Source of the DNA: Mahella australiensis 50-1 BON
GTDB lineage: Bacteria; Bacillota; Clostridia; Mahellales; Mahellaceae
NCBI RefSeq assembly: GCF_000213255.1
Contig: NC_015520.1
Location: forward strand, 2,473,349 to 2,537,348
Direction of reading: 5' to 3'
DNA: 64,000 bases
Shown here: positions 1 to 7,253 of the stretch, piece after piece
Layout: each line of letters begins with the position of its first letter
Numbering within the stretch: position 1 is the first letter of the stretch
The notes under the pieces: model-generated
Database searches by the model: none
Seen by the model: the letters and a program-made list of their open reading frames with translations, nothing else
Told to the model about the DNA's origin: nothing
Position numbers and translations under genes: made by a program

Positions 1-571
1 GTTTTATAGCATCTTTTATATACTCCGCTGCCGCAGTACCTTGAATAAGAGAAGGTCCGAGTGAGATCGCAAGTATTAGAATAATCACAATAAAAGACAT
101 ATACTGCCTCGATTTTGCAGGTCCAACACAGAAAAAAAGCAACAGCAATATACCACAATATGCTAAGTTGACGCTAACCAATATCAGTATATTCATTATA
201 ATATCCATAAGGGATATGTTCTGAGGTGTAACTATACCTATTACACCCAACAATATAAATGAAACAACAAAAGACAACACATCCAATACTATGACTGTAA
301 CAAATTTATTGTCTACAATCATAGATTCTTTGAGAGGTAATGTCTTCATAAAATATATACCCTTGTATTTATCTTCATTATATAAAATCTGTTGTACGAT
401 AGCGTAAACAGCCATCAAACCATAAAGATATACAAGAACGTTTGTTATATAATTGCTTTTCCCATGTAAATTGCTCAAGATGGCTATCAACGCGAAGAAA
501 CCCCATATAGCTAAAACCTGCATTATCGATTTGCGGACCTGATATAAGTCCTTATATACCAGTGCCAACAT
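1..571 (-). CDS. ABC-2 type transporter permease, 3' end outside window
   Basis: The minus strand is open from an ATG at 571 to the window edge (about 190 codons), beginning MLALVYKDLYQVRKS. The product is strongly hydrophobic, with several predicted membrane segments (around residues 17-35, 45-60, 100-120, 135-155, 165-180) separated by a short charged loop. That pattern, and position directly behind the ABC ATPase gene, fits the membrane subunit of an ABC-2 exporter. The ATG overlaps the stop of the upstream ATPase gene (TAATG), so the two are translationally coupled. The substrate cannot be inferred. The C-terminus lies beyond base 1. Confidence 0.8.
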   Translation of the reverse strand, partial: MLALVYKDLYQVRKSIMQVLAIWGFFALIAILSNLHGKSNYITNVLVYLYGLMAVYAIVQQILYNEDKYKGIYFMKTLPLKESMIVDNKFVTVIVLDVLSFVVSFILLGVIGIVTPQNISLMDIIMNILILVSVNLAYCGILLLLFFCVGPAKSRQYMSFIVIILILAISLGPSLIQGTAAAEYIKDAIK

Positions 572-1443
572 TAATATATCTCTCCTTTCACATAAGCCAG
601 CATTATATCGCTGAGGTCCATTCCATAGGCCTCAGGATCCTTAGCGGCGATATTCTTATACATCCTCCTGAATGCCGGAAAATCGGCTGTAACCGCCATA
701 CATTCGTCGCCTACACTTTTATGGGCAATAAATAGATTCGCAGATAGCTTATTAAACTCAGCGGTTCTAATGTGAACCTTTTTAATTTTGGCTATAATGT
801 CATCCTTTTCTGCGGATACCAGTATCCGTCCATCATTTATCAACACTATATAATCTGCTACTTTATCCAGGTCTTCAGTTATGTGCGTGGAAAATAATAT
901 CGAACGCTTTCCATCCTCTATGAACTTGGCTAAAAGCTTAAGTATATCGCGACGTATCACGGGATCCAGACCCGATGTAGGTTCATCCAATATGAGCAGG
1001 TCAGGTTTATGCGCCATAGCCAGCGCTAAAGCAAATTTAACACGGTTCCCTTTGGATAGATCACCTACTTTTTTATTTTCATCTATATCAAATTGTTTTA
1101 TAAGATCAATATAGGTTTTATTATCCCAGCTCGGATAAAATTTGCTCACAAGATCAGCGGTCCATTTCACGCTCATCTCGTCGTAAAACGGCTGCTCCTC
1201 GCCCACATATCCTATACGTTGTTTTATCAGCACCTCATTTTCTTCATTCCAGCGCATGCCGAATAGCTTTATATCACCCTTATCTGGAGCTACGATATTC
1301 ATCAGCAGTTTTATAGTAGTAGTCTTACCCGCTCCATTGGGACCTATAAGCCCCATTATGTAGCCTTCTGGCAATACAATGTCGACATCTTTTAACTCAA
1401 ACTTCTGATATTTCTTGCATAATCCTTTAGCTTCTACTATCAT
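571..1443 (-). CDS. ABC transporter ATP-binding protein (YtrB-like)
   Basis: A 290-residue cytoplasmic ATPase that would power the ABC-2 permease encoded next to it. Visible motifs are Walker A GPNGAGKTTT near residue 35, the signature region LSKGNRVKFALA, Walker B LLILDEPTSGLDP, and the switch His in FSTHITED. The C-terminal ~70 residues form the variable tail usual in exporter ATPases of the YtrB/CcmA group. It overlaps the GntR gene by 4 bases (ATGA), giving a regulator-ATPase-permease operon as in Bacillus ytrABC, where cell-wall stress is a known inducer. The inducer here is unknown. Confidence 0.9.
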   Translation of the reverse strand: MIVEAKGLCKKYQKFELKDVDIVLPEGYIMGLIGPNGAGKTTTIKLLMNIVAPDKGDIKLFGMRWNEENEVLIKQRIGYVGEEQPFYDEMSVKWTADLVSKFYPSWDNKTYIDLIKQFDIDENKKVGDLSKGNRVKFALALAMAHKPDLLILDEPTSGLDPVIRRDILKLLAKFIEDGKRSILFSTHITEDLDKVADYIVLINDGRILVSAEKDDIIAKIKKVHIRTAEFNKLSANLFIAHKSVGDECMAVTADFPAFRRMYKNIAAKDPEAYGMDLSDIMLAYVKGEIY

Positions 1444-1820
1444 CCCTTATCCTCCTTGAATAACTCCTTTATCAGTCCTAATATTTCTTCACCTTTAAGG
1501 CCGAGCGCTCGGCATTTTTCCACGGCTTCGGACAATATCTCCTCGGCCTGCTTATGCCGCATATCGTCTAATTGTGGTGCCGATATGCGAGCGGCAAATG
1601 TCCCCAAACCCTGCCGGGTATAGATATAACCCTCACGCTCCAGATCATCGTATGCGCGCTTAACCGTTATAACGCTAGTCAAAAGCTGCTGTGCGAGCTG
1701 GCGTATGGAGGGAAGTTCTTGCCCCGGCGCTATGGTACCATCCATTATCTGCACTTTTATCTGATCTGCGATCTGCTGATACAACGGCCTTATATCTTCC
1801 TGCGATAGATGGATATACAT
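1440..1820 (-). CDS. GntR-family transcriptional regulator, YtrA subfamily
   Basis: A short (about 126 aa) GntR regulator: an N-terminal winged helix (PLYQQIADQIKVQIMDG, then LPSIRQLAQQL and the recognition segment TVKRAYDDLEREG) followed by a short C-terminal helical tail typical of the YtrA subfamily. I place the start at the ATG at 1820 (MYIHLSQE) because GAGGTGG lies just upstream; a start 4 codons earlier has no ribosome site. It probably represses its own operon through the inverted repeat at 1837-1871. Confidence 0.88.
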   Translation of the reverse strand: MYIHLSQEDIRPLYQQIADQIKVQIMDGTIAPGQELPSIRQLAQQLLTSVITVKRAYDDLEREGYIYTRQGLGTFAARISAPQLDDMRHKQAEEILSEAVEKCRALGLKGEEILGLIKELFKEDKG

Positions 1821-1836
1821 ATACCACCTCACTCAT

Positions 1837-1893
1837 GTTATACTGTTTATATTCAATATATACAGTATAACACTAAAATATACATTCGTCAAC
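1837..1893 (-). promoter_or_regulatory. Promoter and GntR/YtrA operator of the ABC operon
   Basis: On the minus strand TTGACG (1888-1893) and TATACT (1864-1869) are 17 bp apart, a good sigma-A promoter. A perfect 10-bp inverted repeat, GTTATACTGT (1837-1846) and ACAGTATAAC (1862-1871), separated by 15 bp, overlaps the -10 and the probable start site. This is where an autoregulating YtrA-type repressor would bind. The promoter is seen directly; the repressor assignment is inference. Confidence 0.7.
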
Positions 1894-1963
1894 TACTTGT
1901 TTTTAAATATCTTCAATTCGTAATATGTCAAATTCAGTGCATACAAGGAAAACAAATTGTCTC

Positions 1964-1994
1964 TTGACATAGAGCATACTCCAAGTTGTACGCT
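1964..1994 (+). promoter_or_regulatory. MerR-type promoter with 19-bp spacer
   Basis: TTGACA (1964-1969) and TACGCT (1989-1994) are separated by 19 bp instead of 17, and the spacer carries TAGAGCATACTCCA, an imperfect dyad. Over-long spacers with an AGAG/CTC dyad are the hallmark of promoters activated by MerR-family regulators. It lies just upstream of the truncated DUF362-like gene, with a strong AAGGAGGG ribosome site at about 2013. No merR gene is in this window. Confidence 0.5.
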
Positions 1995-2026
1995 ATGAAT
2001 AGCGCCAATAATAAGGAGGGTTTAAC

Positions 2027-2251
2027 ATGTCAACGGTTTATATGACGAAAGATATTAGTTCTGAAGGCCTGATTAGGGTTTATAAGGTTTTAGGCCGCAA
2101 GGCGTCAGGCAAAGTCGCAGTAAAGATTTCTAGCGGAGAGCCGGGCGGTCATACATTGGAGTATGCTGAAACTTTGGGCCTAGGCAAAAGAAAATATGAG
2201 CTGATCTCTGCCCAGATCGCTCTGTTGACATTTGCAATTTTGCTGAGATAA
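2027..2251 (+). pseudogene. 5' fragment of a DUF362 iron-sulfur protein gene
   Basis: The first ~42 codons (MSTVYMTKDISSEGLIRVYK... to SSGEPGGH at about 2152) look like the N-terminus of clostridial DUF362 proteins. After that the reading frame continues to a stop at 2251 with sequence that no longer resembles the family, and the rest of an expected 350-400 residue protein is absent. The ribosome site and promoter are intact, so the gene was cut by a rearrangement that joined it to the McrB-like fragment on the opposite strand. Family recognition is from memory and moderately sure. Confidence 0.5.
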
Positions 2252-2267
2252 GGCCTGCTGTTAATAA

Positions 2268-2665
2268 TGTGTTTGTTTCAGCAGCTTTCATTGCTAAAAC
2301 GAATAAATCCCACAGCTCGTCCATTCCCGTAAAGAATGACCTCCTGTTATCAAGCACAGGAATCCTGCAAACTGCGTAGGCGCAAGCAGTTTTAATTCAA
2401 ACGCGTCAGCGAGAATTTTAGCCAGCACAGTGCGATTTGCATCTGTTATCCCGCGATTCATTACTCCAATCACAGAAAACGGATCTATTTGATGCCGAAG
2501 TGGTCCCCCCCAGTCTTCGCGCTCAAAGTGGAGGTATTTCATCAGTGGCTGCTCCGATGCCACTTTCTTCATTAAGTCAAATAATTCGTTCCGTTTATTG
2601 TTGTATACGATCAGTTTATCAGCAAGTGCCTCGTAAAACGGCACCCATTGGTATGTGTTATCCAT
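2268..2665 (-). pseudogene. McrB-like restriction ATPase, N-terminal fragment with frameshift
   Basis: Starts at the ATG at 2665 after GGAGGATT. The first ~101 residues (YQWVPFYEALADKL..., IDPFSVIGVMNRGITDANR) resemble the N-terminal domain found in front of McrB-type AAA ATPases of modification-dependent restriction systems. At about 2362 the frame breaks; a one-base shift restores IPVLDNRRSFFTGMDELWDLF up to about 2268, where similarity ends. The AAA domain and a McrC partner are missing. So this is a frameshifted, truncated remnant of a defence gene. Confidence 0.55.
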
Positions 2666-2697
2666 GATCTATAATCCTCCATAATAATTATTCGTCT

Positions 2698-2966
2698 TTA
2701 GCGGACGCCTATCGGGTCAACGCCGAATCGCTTTAGGACATCCTTTTTCTCAAAGAGGGGCAGCCCTTGAAATTTGTAAGGATAAATTCATGGGCAAGAC
2801 ACTCTTGGCCATTGTTCAGCGTCAGCCTCGCCAACTCCAATAACCGATTTGCCCTCATTATATCCAAGTCAAGGCTGAAGCACACTGCAATTCCAACACG
2901 CATGATCACTGTAGTCTGCTTTAGCCGTAATCGACTTATGGTGGCGTCATTAAAACCTGAGTGTTC
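2698..2966 (-). pseudogene. Unidentified gene remnant, C-terminal ~88 codons with frameshift
   Basis: Minus-strand reading gives a protein-like stretch from about 2966 (SGFNDATISRLRLKQ, then MRVGIAVCFSLDLDIM and LLELARLTLNNGQECLAH) which needs a one-base shift near 2776 to continue as LPLFEKKDVLKRFGVDPIGVR and a stop at 2698. The segment SGFNDATISRLR looks like a helix-turn-helix, so a DNA-binding protein is possible. Its 5' end is cut at the inverted-repeat element at 2983. It sits upstream of, and in line with, the McrB-like fragment. I do not recognise the family. Confidence 0.35.
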
Positions 2967-2982
2967 CTAAATTTATTCTTAC

Positions 2983-3104
2983 TTACAGGAGTTATGCAAA
3001 AAGTTATAGGCTAAGATAGCATTAGAACAACCACCTTTGACAACTTTGCAGCTTAAAATATTAGATTGTCAATATTCAGCGGACTTTTGCGTAAGTCCTG
3101 TTAA
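2983..3104. repeat. MITE-like element with 22-bp terminal inverted repeats
   Basis: The 122-bp segment starts TTACAGGAGTTATGCAAAAA (2983) and ends with GACTTTTGCGTAAGTCCTGT (to 3101) followed by TAA. The ends are imperfect inverted repeats of each other (about 18 of 22 positions with one indel each side). The inside has no reading frame. Ends of this type are seen on small non-autonomous transposon derivatives. No clear target-site duplication is visible. Confidence 0.4.
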
Positions 3105-3118
3105 TCTAATACTTTCAA

Positions 3119-3199
3119 TCAGGACTTTTCCACCCTCGACATCAATACCACCGTCTCAACATGCGCCGAGCCAATCAGATTGATGTTGTGTCTGTGTTT
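3119..3199 (-). pseudogene. 3' tail of a TrmA/RlmD-type (uracil-5)-methyltransferase gene
   Basis: Reading the minus strand to the TGA at 3119-3121 gives NLIGSAHVETVVLMSRVEKS. The HVETVVLMSR motif is characteristic of the C-terminus of class I methyltransferases related to the m5U RNA methyltransferases. Only about 25 codons remain, with no upstream catalytic domain, so this is a fossil. An alternative is the tail of a related phage or plasmid methyltransferase. Confidence 0.45.
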
Positions 3200-3200
3200 G

Positions 3201-3273
3201 GCGTTTTTCCCGTGCAAGGGAATAGGTCAAGGGTGGTTTTGGAGCATTCTCCGTGCGTGGGAATATGTCCACG
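3201..3273. repeat. Two degenerate copies of a hairpin repeat, possibly CRISPR-like
   Basis: Two similar ~28-bp units, GCGTTTTTCCCGTGCAAGGG followed by AATAGGTC (3201-3228) and GCATTCTCCGTGCGTGGGAA followed by TATGTCCA (3244-3271), share a short stem (TTCCC...GGGAA type) and resemble type I-E-like CRISPR repeats. The unit-to-unit distance is only 43 bp rather than about 61, and no further copies or cas genes are present. At most a decayed remnant. Confidence 0.2.
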
Positions 3274-3285
3274 GCAATTCATCGT

Positions 3286-3700
3286 TTAGTCTGTTATCGG
3301 AAACAAGTGAATATTCGATATGTTAAAGTCTTGCTGTTCGAAGTTTCTTGTTACCTCTCCGCTGGGGACAATAGCGCGTGGCTTTGTCTGCAAATTTACG
3401 GTTTCATTTTGGGAATCGATTGCAGCGCATACCTTATATAAATTCAATTTTTACTCAAATGTCGTTTTCATCCCTTTACATGTCCTGAACATAGTAGACA
3501 TTGGTCGCCTTACAGCCGGAGCCAATTTCTCTGATATGCTTCAGTGTTTCAGAATTACGGTCAAGAGTAAGCTGCTCGTTATAATCCCATGTGACATACT
3601 CCCACGTTGCAGCCTCTGGAATTACACTGGGCTTGATTTCTGGAGTACAGTCTGTCTCCGTCACAGCGTTGCGTCCTCGCACATCAACTATAACACTCAA
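3286..3700 (-). pseudogene. Unidentified coding remnants in two frames
   Basis: Two protein-like stretches lie in succession on the minus strand. The first (3700-3476) contains EYVTWDYNEQLTLDRNSETL and HIREIGSGC; the second (about 3440-3286) contains QTKPRAIVPSGEVTRNFEQ and NISNIHLFPITD before a stop. The composition looks like coding sequence, but each is short, has no ribosome site, and lies in a different frame. I recognise neither. They may be parts of one decayed gene. Confidence 0.3.
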
Positions 3701-3792
3701 TCAATAAAAAAACATAGCCTCTCATACTCCTTCCGATGGCAGCATTTTTATATATGAAAACAAATGCTCTAATATTGGGCAGAGCAAAAACT

Positions 3793-4824
3793 TTAACCAA
3801 TTGTTTTCACAAGCTCGGTAAGGTGAGACCAATAATTATTTATATTTACGAACGTATCTTCTGAACGCTTTAAAACATAGTCTTTTAAGTCAGTATTATC
3901 AATTTTGTTTGTTGCGAACATTAAAAAGCGTTCTTTAACGCTATTTAATATATCATCCAGATTATTTTCCTGATTTATCATTGCAAACAAACCAGAAATA
4001 TCAATGATATAGTTATTTATTTCTTCTTCATTGTGCGTAATTGAGCCAATAATATCTCTGATCTTCAAATCCTGTGCTGCCTGTTCATCTCTCATGTCCT
4101 CTGGGTGTTTAAGTCTTTCAGTTTCTAACCGTTCCTTTATGGCATCAGATAATCTGCTGCGTCCTAAATTAAATTTTTCTTCAATTGAAGCATACCCGCT
4201 ATTGAGCATCTCAGAATTATGTTTATAATATTTATCTATCAATTCGTTAAAACCTTCCTTGTTTGCCTTGTCTAATAGATTCTCAGAAAAGTACCTGAGA
4301 GCCGCAATAGAACTTTCCAATTCTACTCGAGCCTCATTTGAATCTAACTGTTCGCCATGCAATTGATCATACAAATCAATCCCTATATCATGTCCCCAGC
4401 TAAATACATCGTCCATCCCATCTGTAATTTCCATCAATACCTGTTCAGTATTTTTCACGGCTTCATCTGACATATTGTCATAGAACCCTTTATTATATAG
4501 AAACTCGCTAAATATAAGCCACTGATCATTTCCTTTTAGGGCAAACTCATTAGACTCTCCAAACTCTTGAATGCGTGACGCTCTGTGCTTCTGATATAGT
4601 TCTTCAATATCATGCTCCATTTTATCTGTGCCATTTTGAGCAAATAAACTTTTTGCCTCATCAGATAATGAAACCAGTACTGCGGGACGTTCTTGCAATC
4701 CAATGCTCTCTAATTTTTTAGCTATCTTTTCTATGCTATTTGCATCATTTAACGGAGTACTGTTTCGATTAAATATTCTTTGATTATATGCTCCCGTGAA
4801 GAATGGATTTACTTTTATGTCCAT
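3793..4824 (-). CDS. Hypothetical protein, 343 aa, mostly helical
   Basis: An intact gene of unknown function in the middle of decayed sequence. I start it at the ATG at 4824 (MDIKVNPFFTGAYNQRIFNR) because GGAGG lies 8 bases upstream; an in-frame TTG five codons earlier is less likely. The protein is acidic, has no signal peptide or membrane segment, and is predicted to be helical, with charged heptad-like stretches around residues 215-290. The region VLVSLSDEAKSLFAQ resembles the 'LSDEA' segment common in flagellar assembly and FlgM-like proteins, too little to assign a role. A strong hairpin sits in its leader (4842-4874). Confidence 0.7.
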   Translation of the reverse strand: MDIKVNPFFTGAYNQRIFNRNSTPLNDANSIEKIAKKLESIGLQERPAVLVSLSDEAKSLFAQNGTDKMEHDIEELYQKHRASRIQEFGESNEFALKGNDQWLIFSEFLYNKGFYDNMSDEAVKNTEQVLMEITDGMDDVFSWGHDIGIDLYDQLHGEQLDSNEARVELESSIAALRYFSENLLDKANKEGFNELIDKYYKHNSEMLNSGYASIEEKFNLGRSRLSDAIKERLETERLKHPEDMRDEQAAQDLKIRDIIGSITHNEEEINNYIIDISGLFAMINQENNLDDILNSVKERFLMFATNKIDNTDLKDYVLKRSEDTFVNINNYWSHLTELVKTIG

Positions 4825-4841
4825 AATATAATCCTCCAAAC

Positions 4842-4874
4842 CACCAATCTTGCAGCATTACTGCAAGATTGGTG
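4842..4874 (-). promoter_or_regulatory. Perfect 14-bp hairpin in the leader of the 343-aa gene
   Basis: CACCAATCTTGCAG (4842-4855) and CTGCAAGATTGGTG (4861-4874) form a perfect stem with a 5-base loop. In the minus-strand transcript it ends only a few bases before the GGAGG ribosome site of the gene starting at 4824. No T-run follows on either strand, so it is not a standard terminator; mRNA stabilisation or translational control is possible. Confidence 0.5.
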
Positions 4875-5202
4875 ACAATCATCTTTTTCTTTAATCAGTT
4901 CAACTGCGTTATCGTGGGCAATGCCTCCGCGCCTGCACCATAATAAAAATTCAAGACGCTATAAAAATCAATGGGAGCCCCCGCATAATCTTTCCTCCCT
5001 TTAGATTTATTATAAGTTGTTCATATTGTTAATAAATCCCTTGCACCGAGGTGCTGACTATTTCCGTCACACCATTCCTGGTCACATCCGCTCTAAATCC
5101 CTTATCAACTCCTGATATATTATATATCAAGAACATTTATTACGCAATTGTATACAGCATTTATCTGCGATTCGTGATTTATAATAAGCTGCATCATTTA
5201 TG
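4875..5202. other. Gap with short coding relics only
   Basis: No complete gene. On the minus strand two short protein-like tails can be read: GFRADVTRNGVTEIVSTSV followed by a stop near 5027, and GAPIDFYSVLNFYYGAGAEA followed by a stop near 4900. Both lack starts and neither is recognised. They look like leftovers of deleted genes. Nothing on the plus strand is convincing. Confidence 0.35.
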
Positions 5203-5586
5203 CTATACTTTAGCAAGAATCGGATCTAGGTACTGCTTCACTTCTATGCCACATGATGCATATAATTGAATAAATTCTAAAAAGCCAAATATGCCAAAGT
5301 ACTGGCCGCTGTATATGATAACGAATTTTGGTCCCTCTTTTGTATATTTCTTCATCGCTACTGGCAGTGATTTGCCCGCATATTTGTACCCTTCTTCTGC
5401 CTCTTTGTAAAGTTGAAAGTACAAATATCCTATTAGCAGCATTACTATGTGAAACGCTATAAAGTTGTATTTTGTGCTCTTAAAATCCTCTAGCCGCCAG
5501 TAATCCTTAATCTGGCGATAATCTTCTTCTATCTCCGGCCTTAGTTCATATGTCATTATTATTTGCTTGGCCGTCTTTTCGGTATC
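5203..5586 (-). pseudogene. DDE transposase, C-terminal fragment
   Basis: About 128 codons readable from 5586 to the stop at 5203. The stretch ELRPEIEEDYRQIKDYW carries the 'E-x6-K'-type end of a DDE catalytic domain (the Glu in EEDYRQIK), followed by LEDFKSTKYNFIAFHIVML, typical of IS4-like transposases that act on a YREK-type region. An in-frame stop precedes it at about 5589; upstream, another frame reads RLAKHTTFIAKIHGL. The N-terminal half with the two Asp residues is missing, so it is an inactive remnant. Confidence 0.6.
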
Positions 5587-5681
5587 CTGTTATAAGCCAT
5601 GAATTTTAGCAATAAACGTGGTATGTTTAGCCAATCTCACTGTCAGAAGCAATCCCGTCCATATTACATTATTTGGTAGAC

Positions 5682-5722
5682 AAAGTGGCCTGTCTATACA
5701 AATTTTTTAGACAGACCACTTT
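5682..5722. repeat. 15-bp inverted repeat (hairpin or element end)
   Basis: AAAGTGGCCTGTCTA (5682-5696) and TAGACAGACCACTTT (5708-5722) pair with one mismatch around an 11-base loop. It lies just outside the transposase fragment, so it may be an element end or a decayed terminator. No convincing T-run follows the stem. Confidence 0.45.
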
Positions 5723-5757
5723 CATTATGTTAGTATGAATCGTATAATACATATACC

Positions 5758-5961
5758 ATGTTAGTATGGTTCGACATTAAATGCAAGCAATATTTTGGGG
5801 AAATATATAATCCCTTTGAGAATTTGAATATAGAACAGGCAAAAGAGCTCATAGGTGGTATAGCCGATACTGATAAGCTATGGTTCTACGGTTATCGCAA
5901 GAAAGCCGTTATATATACCATAGATAATATCTTGTATAAGACCGTATTCATGATAAGATGA
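5758..5961 (+). CDS. Small hypothetical protein (67 aa), doubtful
   Basis: An ORF beginning MLVWFDIKCKQYFGEIYNPF. The translation has a plausible amino-acid composition and a central helical part (NIEQAKELIGGI), but there is no ribosome site before the ATG, so it may be a remnant or spurious. No family recognised. Confidence 0.3.
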   Translation: MLVWFDIKCKQYFGEIYNPFENLNIEQAKELIGGIADTDKLWFYGYRKKAVIYTIDNILYKTVFMIR

Positions 5962-6028
5962 TTGGCGACGCGGGTAGAGAATGCAGGTTTTTTAGCTCTC
6001 AACATTTCTGCCATCCAGGCCAGGCTTA

Positions 6029-6244
6029 TCACTCCTTATCGTACTGCCTGTTTATCACGTCTTCGAATTCTGCATATTCTGATGCAATCTGAAACCTTAT
6101 ATCGTTATCATCTTTGAACGGGTGCCTATGATCCGCATATTTCCAGAATATCTCTTCAGGTATCCCATCCGGAAATGCATCGCATTTCTGATCACCCTTA
6201 TAATGCGTACATGATATACACATCGATGACATTATGGTTGTCAT
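6029..6244 (-). CDS. Small cysteine-containing protein (71 aa)
   Basis: Starts at the ATG at 6244, eight bases after AAGGAG. The protein has CISC near residue 8, another Cys in GDQKCDAFPDGIP, and HRHPFKDDNDIRF. The pattern C-x2-C-x8-C-x-AFPDGIP...H-x-HP is a recurrent conserved small protein in many bacteria with unknown function; the cysteines and histidines suggest metal binding. It lies downstream of and in line with the HEPN/MNT pair, with 41 bp between. Confidence 0.7.
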   Translation of the reverse strand: MTTIMSSMCISCTHYKGDQKCDAFPDGIPEEIFWKYADHRHPFKDDNDIRFQIASEYAEFEDVINRQYDKE

Positions 6245-6285
6245 AGCCCTAGCTCCTTGTCGAATAGGTAGTCTCGACTCTCCTT

Positions 6286-6684
6286 CTATATAGATTTTGA
6301 TACCAAGCCGCTAACTAAAGCATATATTGTTTTAGCAATTTGAAGTGCATGTTCAGCATCGGTTCCAGAAACATTAACAGGTATTCCGATCGGATAGCGC
6401 GCTTCTATATAGAACACACCTACAAAGCTGCAATCATCATTATAGTTCCCAAAAACCGGATTGCTCTGACTGCATAACTGACATAAATACTGAATATCAT
6501 GAGTTTTTGGAAACCGTCGGCCTGTATATGCGAGATATGCCTTGAATGCTTTCTCTATTGCTTGCTGGCAATGAAAAGCTATGATTTCAGGGAATCCTTC
6601 GTTTGCTATGAGCAATTCCGCGGTAGCAAGATCTTTTCTGGCAAATTCCAACCATTCTTTAGATTGACCAACATTATTGCTCAT
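6286..6684 (-). CDS. HEPN-domain protein (HepT-like)
   Basis: A 132-residue HEPN protein, started at MSNNVGQSKEW (6684) inside the end of the upstream MNT gene. It has the four-helix HEPN features: WLEFARKDLATAELLI, the FHCQQAIEKAFKAYL helix, and the R-x4-H-type motif in RRFPKTHDI. HEPN proteins paired with minimal nucleotidyltransferases act as toxin/antitoxin or abortive-infection modules, the HEPN part being a putative RNase silenced by modification from the partner. The overlap of 11 bases with the partner gene shows one unit. Confidence 0.85.
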   Translation of the reverse strand: MSNNVGQSKEWLEFARKDLATAELLIANEGFPEIIAFHCQQAIEKAFKAYLAYTGRRFPKTHDIQYLCQLCSQSNPVFGNYNDDCSFVGVFYIEARYPIGIPVNVSGTDAEHALQIAKTIYALVSGLVSKSI

Positions 6685-6991
6685 AAACCACAATCCCTTC
6701 TTTTAATATATCGTTTATAAACCATTCATCTTTTAGCTTATCAATCTCATCATTTGTATAAACCAGTATGTCGAGCGGTAACGGACATAATAGACTTTTT
6801 CGGATGTTTCTTATTCTTACTATAAAATCTTCCTGTGTATCTTTAATAACCAACAAATCAATATCACTATCCTGGTTTTGAGTGCCACGAGCATATGAAC
6901 CAAACAATATAATCTTTTGAGGTTGATACGCCTTCGCTATTTGTTCAACTATATTACTAACAATTGTTAGTCGATCCGTTTCTTGTAGCAT
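6674..6991 (-). CDS. Minimal nucleotidyltransferase (MNT domain, MntA-like)
   Basis: A 105-residue protein with the polymerase-beta-type nucleotidyltransferase motif LFGSYARGTQNQDSDIDLLV (GS...D-x-D) around residues 30-48. This is the usual partner of HEPN proteins, able to AMPylate them and act as antitoxin. It is the first gene of the pair and overlaps the HEPN gene. GGAG lies 12 bases before the ATG, a longer distance than ideal. It is followed by the small CxxC protein. Confidence 0.85.
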   Translation of the reverse strand: MLQETDRLTIVSNIVEQIAKAYQPQKIILFGSYARGTQNQDSDIDLLVIKDTQEDFIVRIRNIRKSLLCPLPLDILVYTNDEIDKLKDEWFINDILKEGIVVYEQ

Positions 6992-7253
6992 ATCTTACAT
7001 CCGCTCCTTTCTTTTCTTCTTAATTATACCATTTCCAAAACTGAAATACAAAAAACAGTATAGCGAATTAAGCGACTATATTGCCTTTAGAATAGTAAAT
7101 TCACTTATTCGGTCTGCCTGGCAAAATGAATCGAATATCCACATCAACCTGCGGTTGCCTCCATACCCTATCTGCCGTAATAAGCTGGTTGATATCAGAA
7201 TAATAGCTGCACGGGCAAGCGTGCAGCTATTACAAAAATGAAAGGGGTGTTGA
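6992..7253. other. Intergenic: hairpin and a possible coding relic
   Basis: Contains a perfect 13-bp stem, TAATAGCTGCACG (7201-7213) with its complement at 7220-7232 and a 6-base loop, just beyond the sufB stop; it may end the suf transcript although the T-run is poor. On the minus strand 7228-7101 reads SDINQLITADRVWRQPQVD and RFILPGRPNK before a stop, which looks coding but has no start and is unrecognised. Confidence 0.4.

Noticed and set aside
2130-2357. 75-codon minus-strand ORF as an independent gene
   Set aside because: Its first 30 codons are the frameshifted continuation of the McrB-like fragment and the remainder is the reverse complement of the DUF362 fragment region.
3201-3273. 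A functional CRISPR array
   Set aside because: Only two poor copies, wrong spacing, no cas genes in the window.
5051-5269. 72-codon plus-strand ORF
   Set aside because: No ribosome site, and its 3' part is antisense to the transposase fragment; the minus strand reads better.
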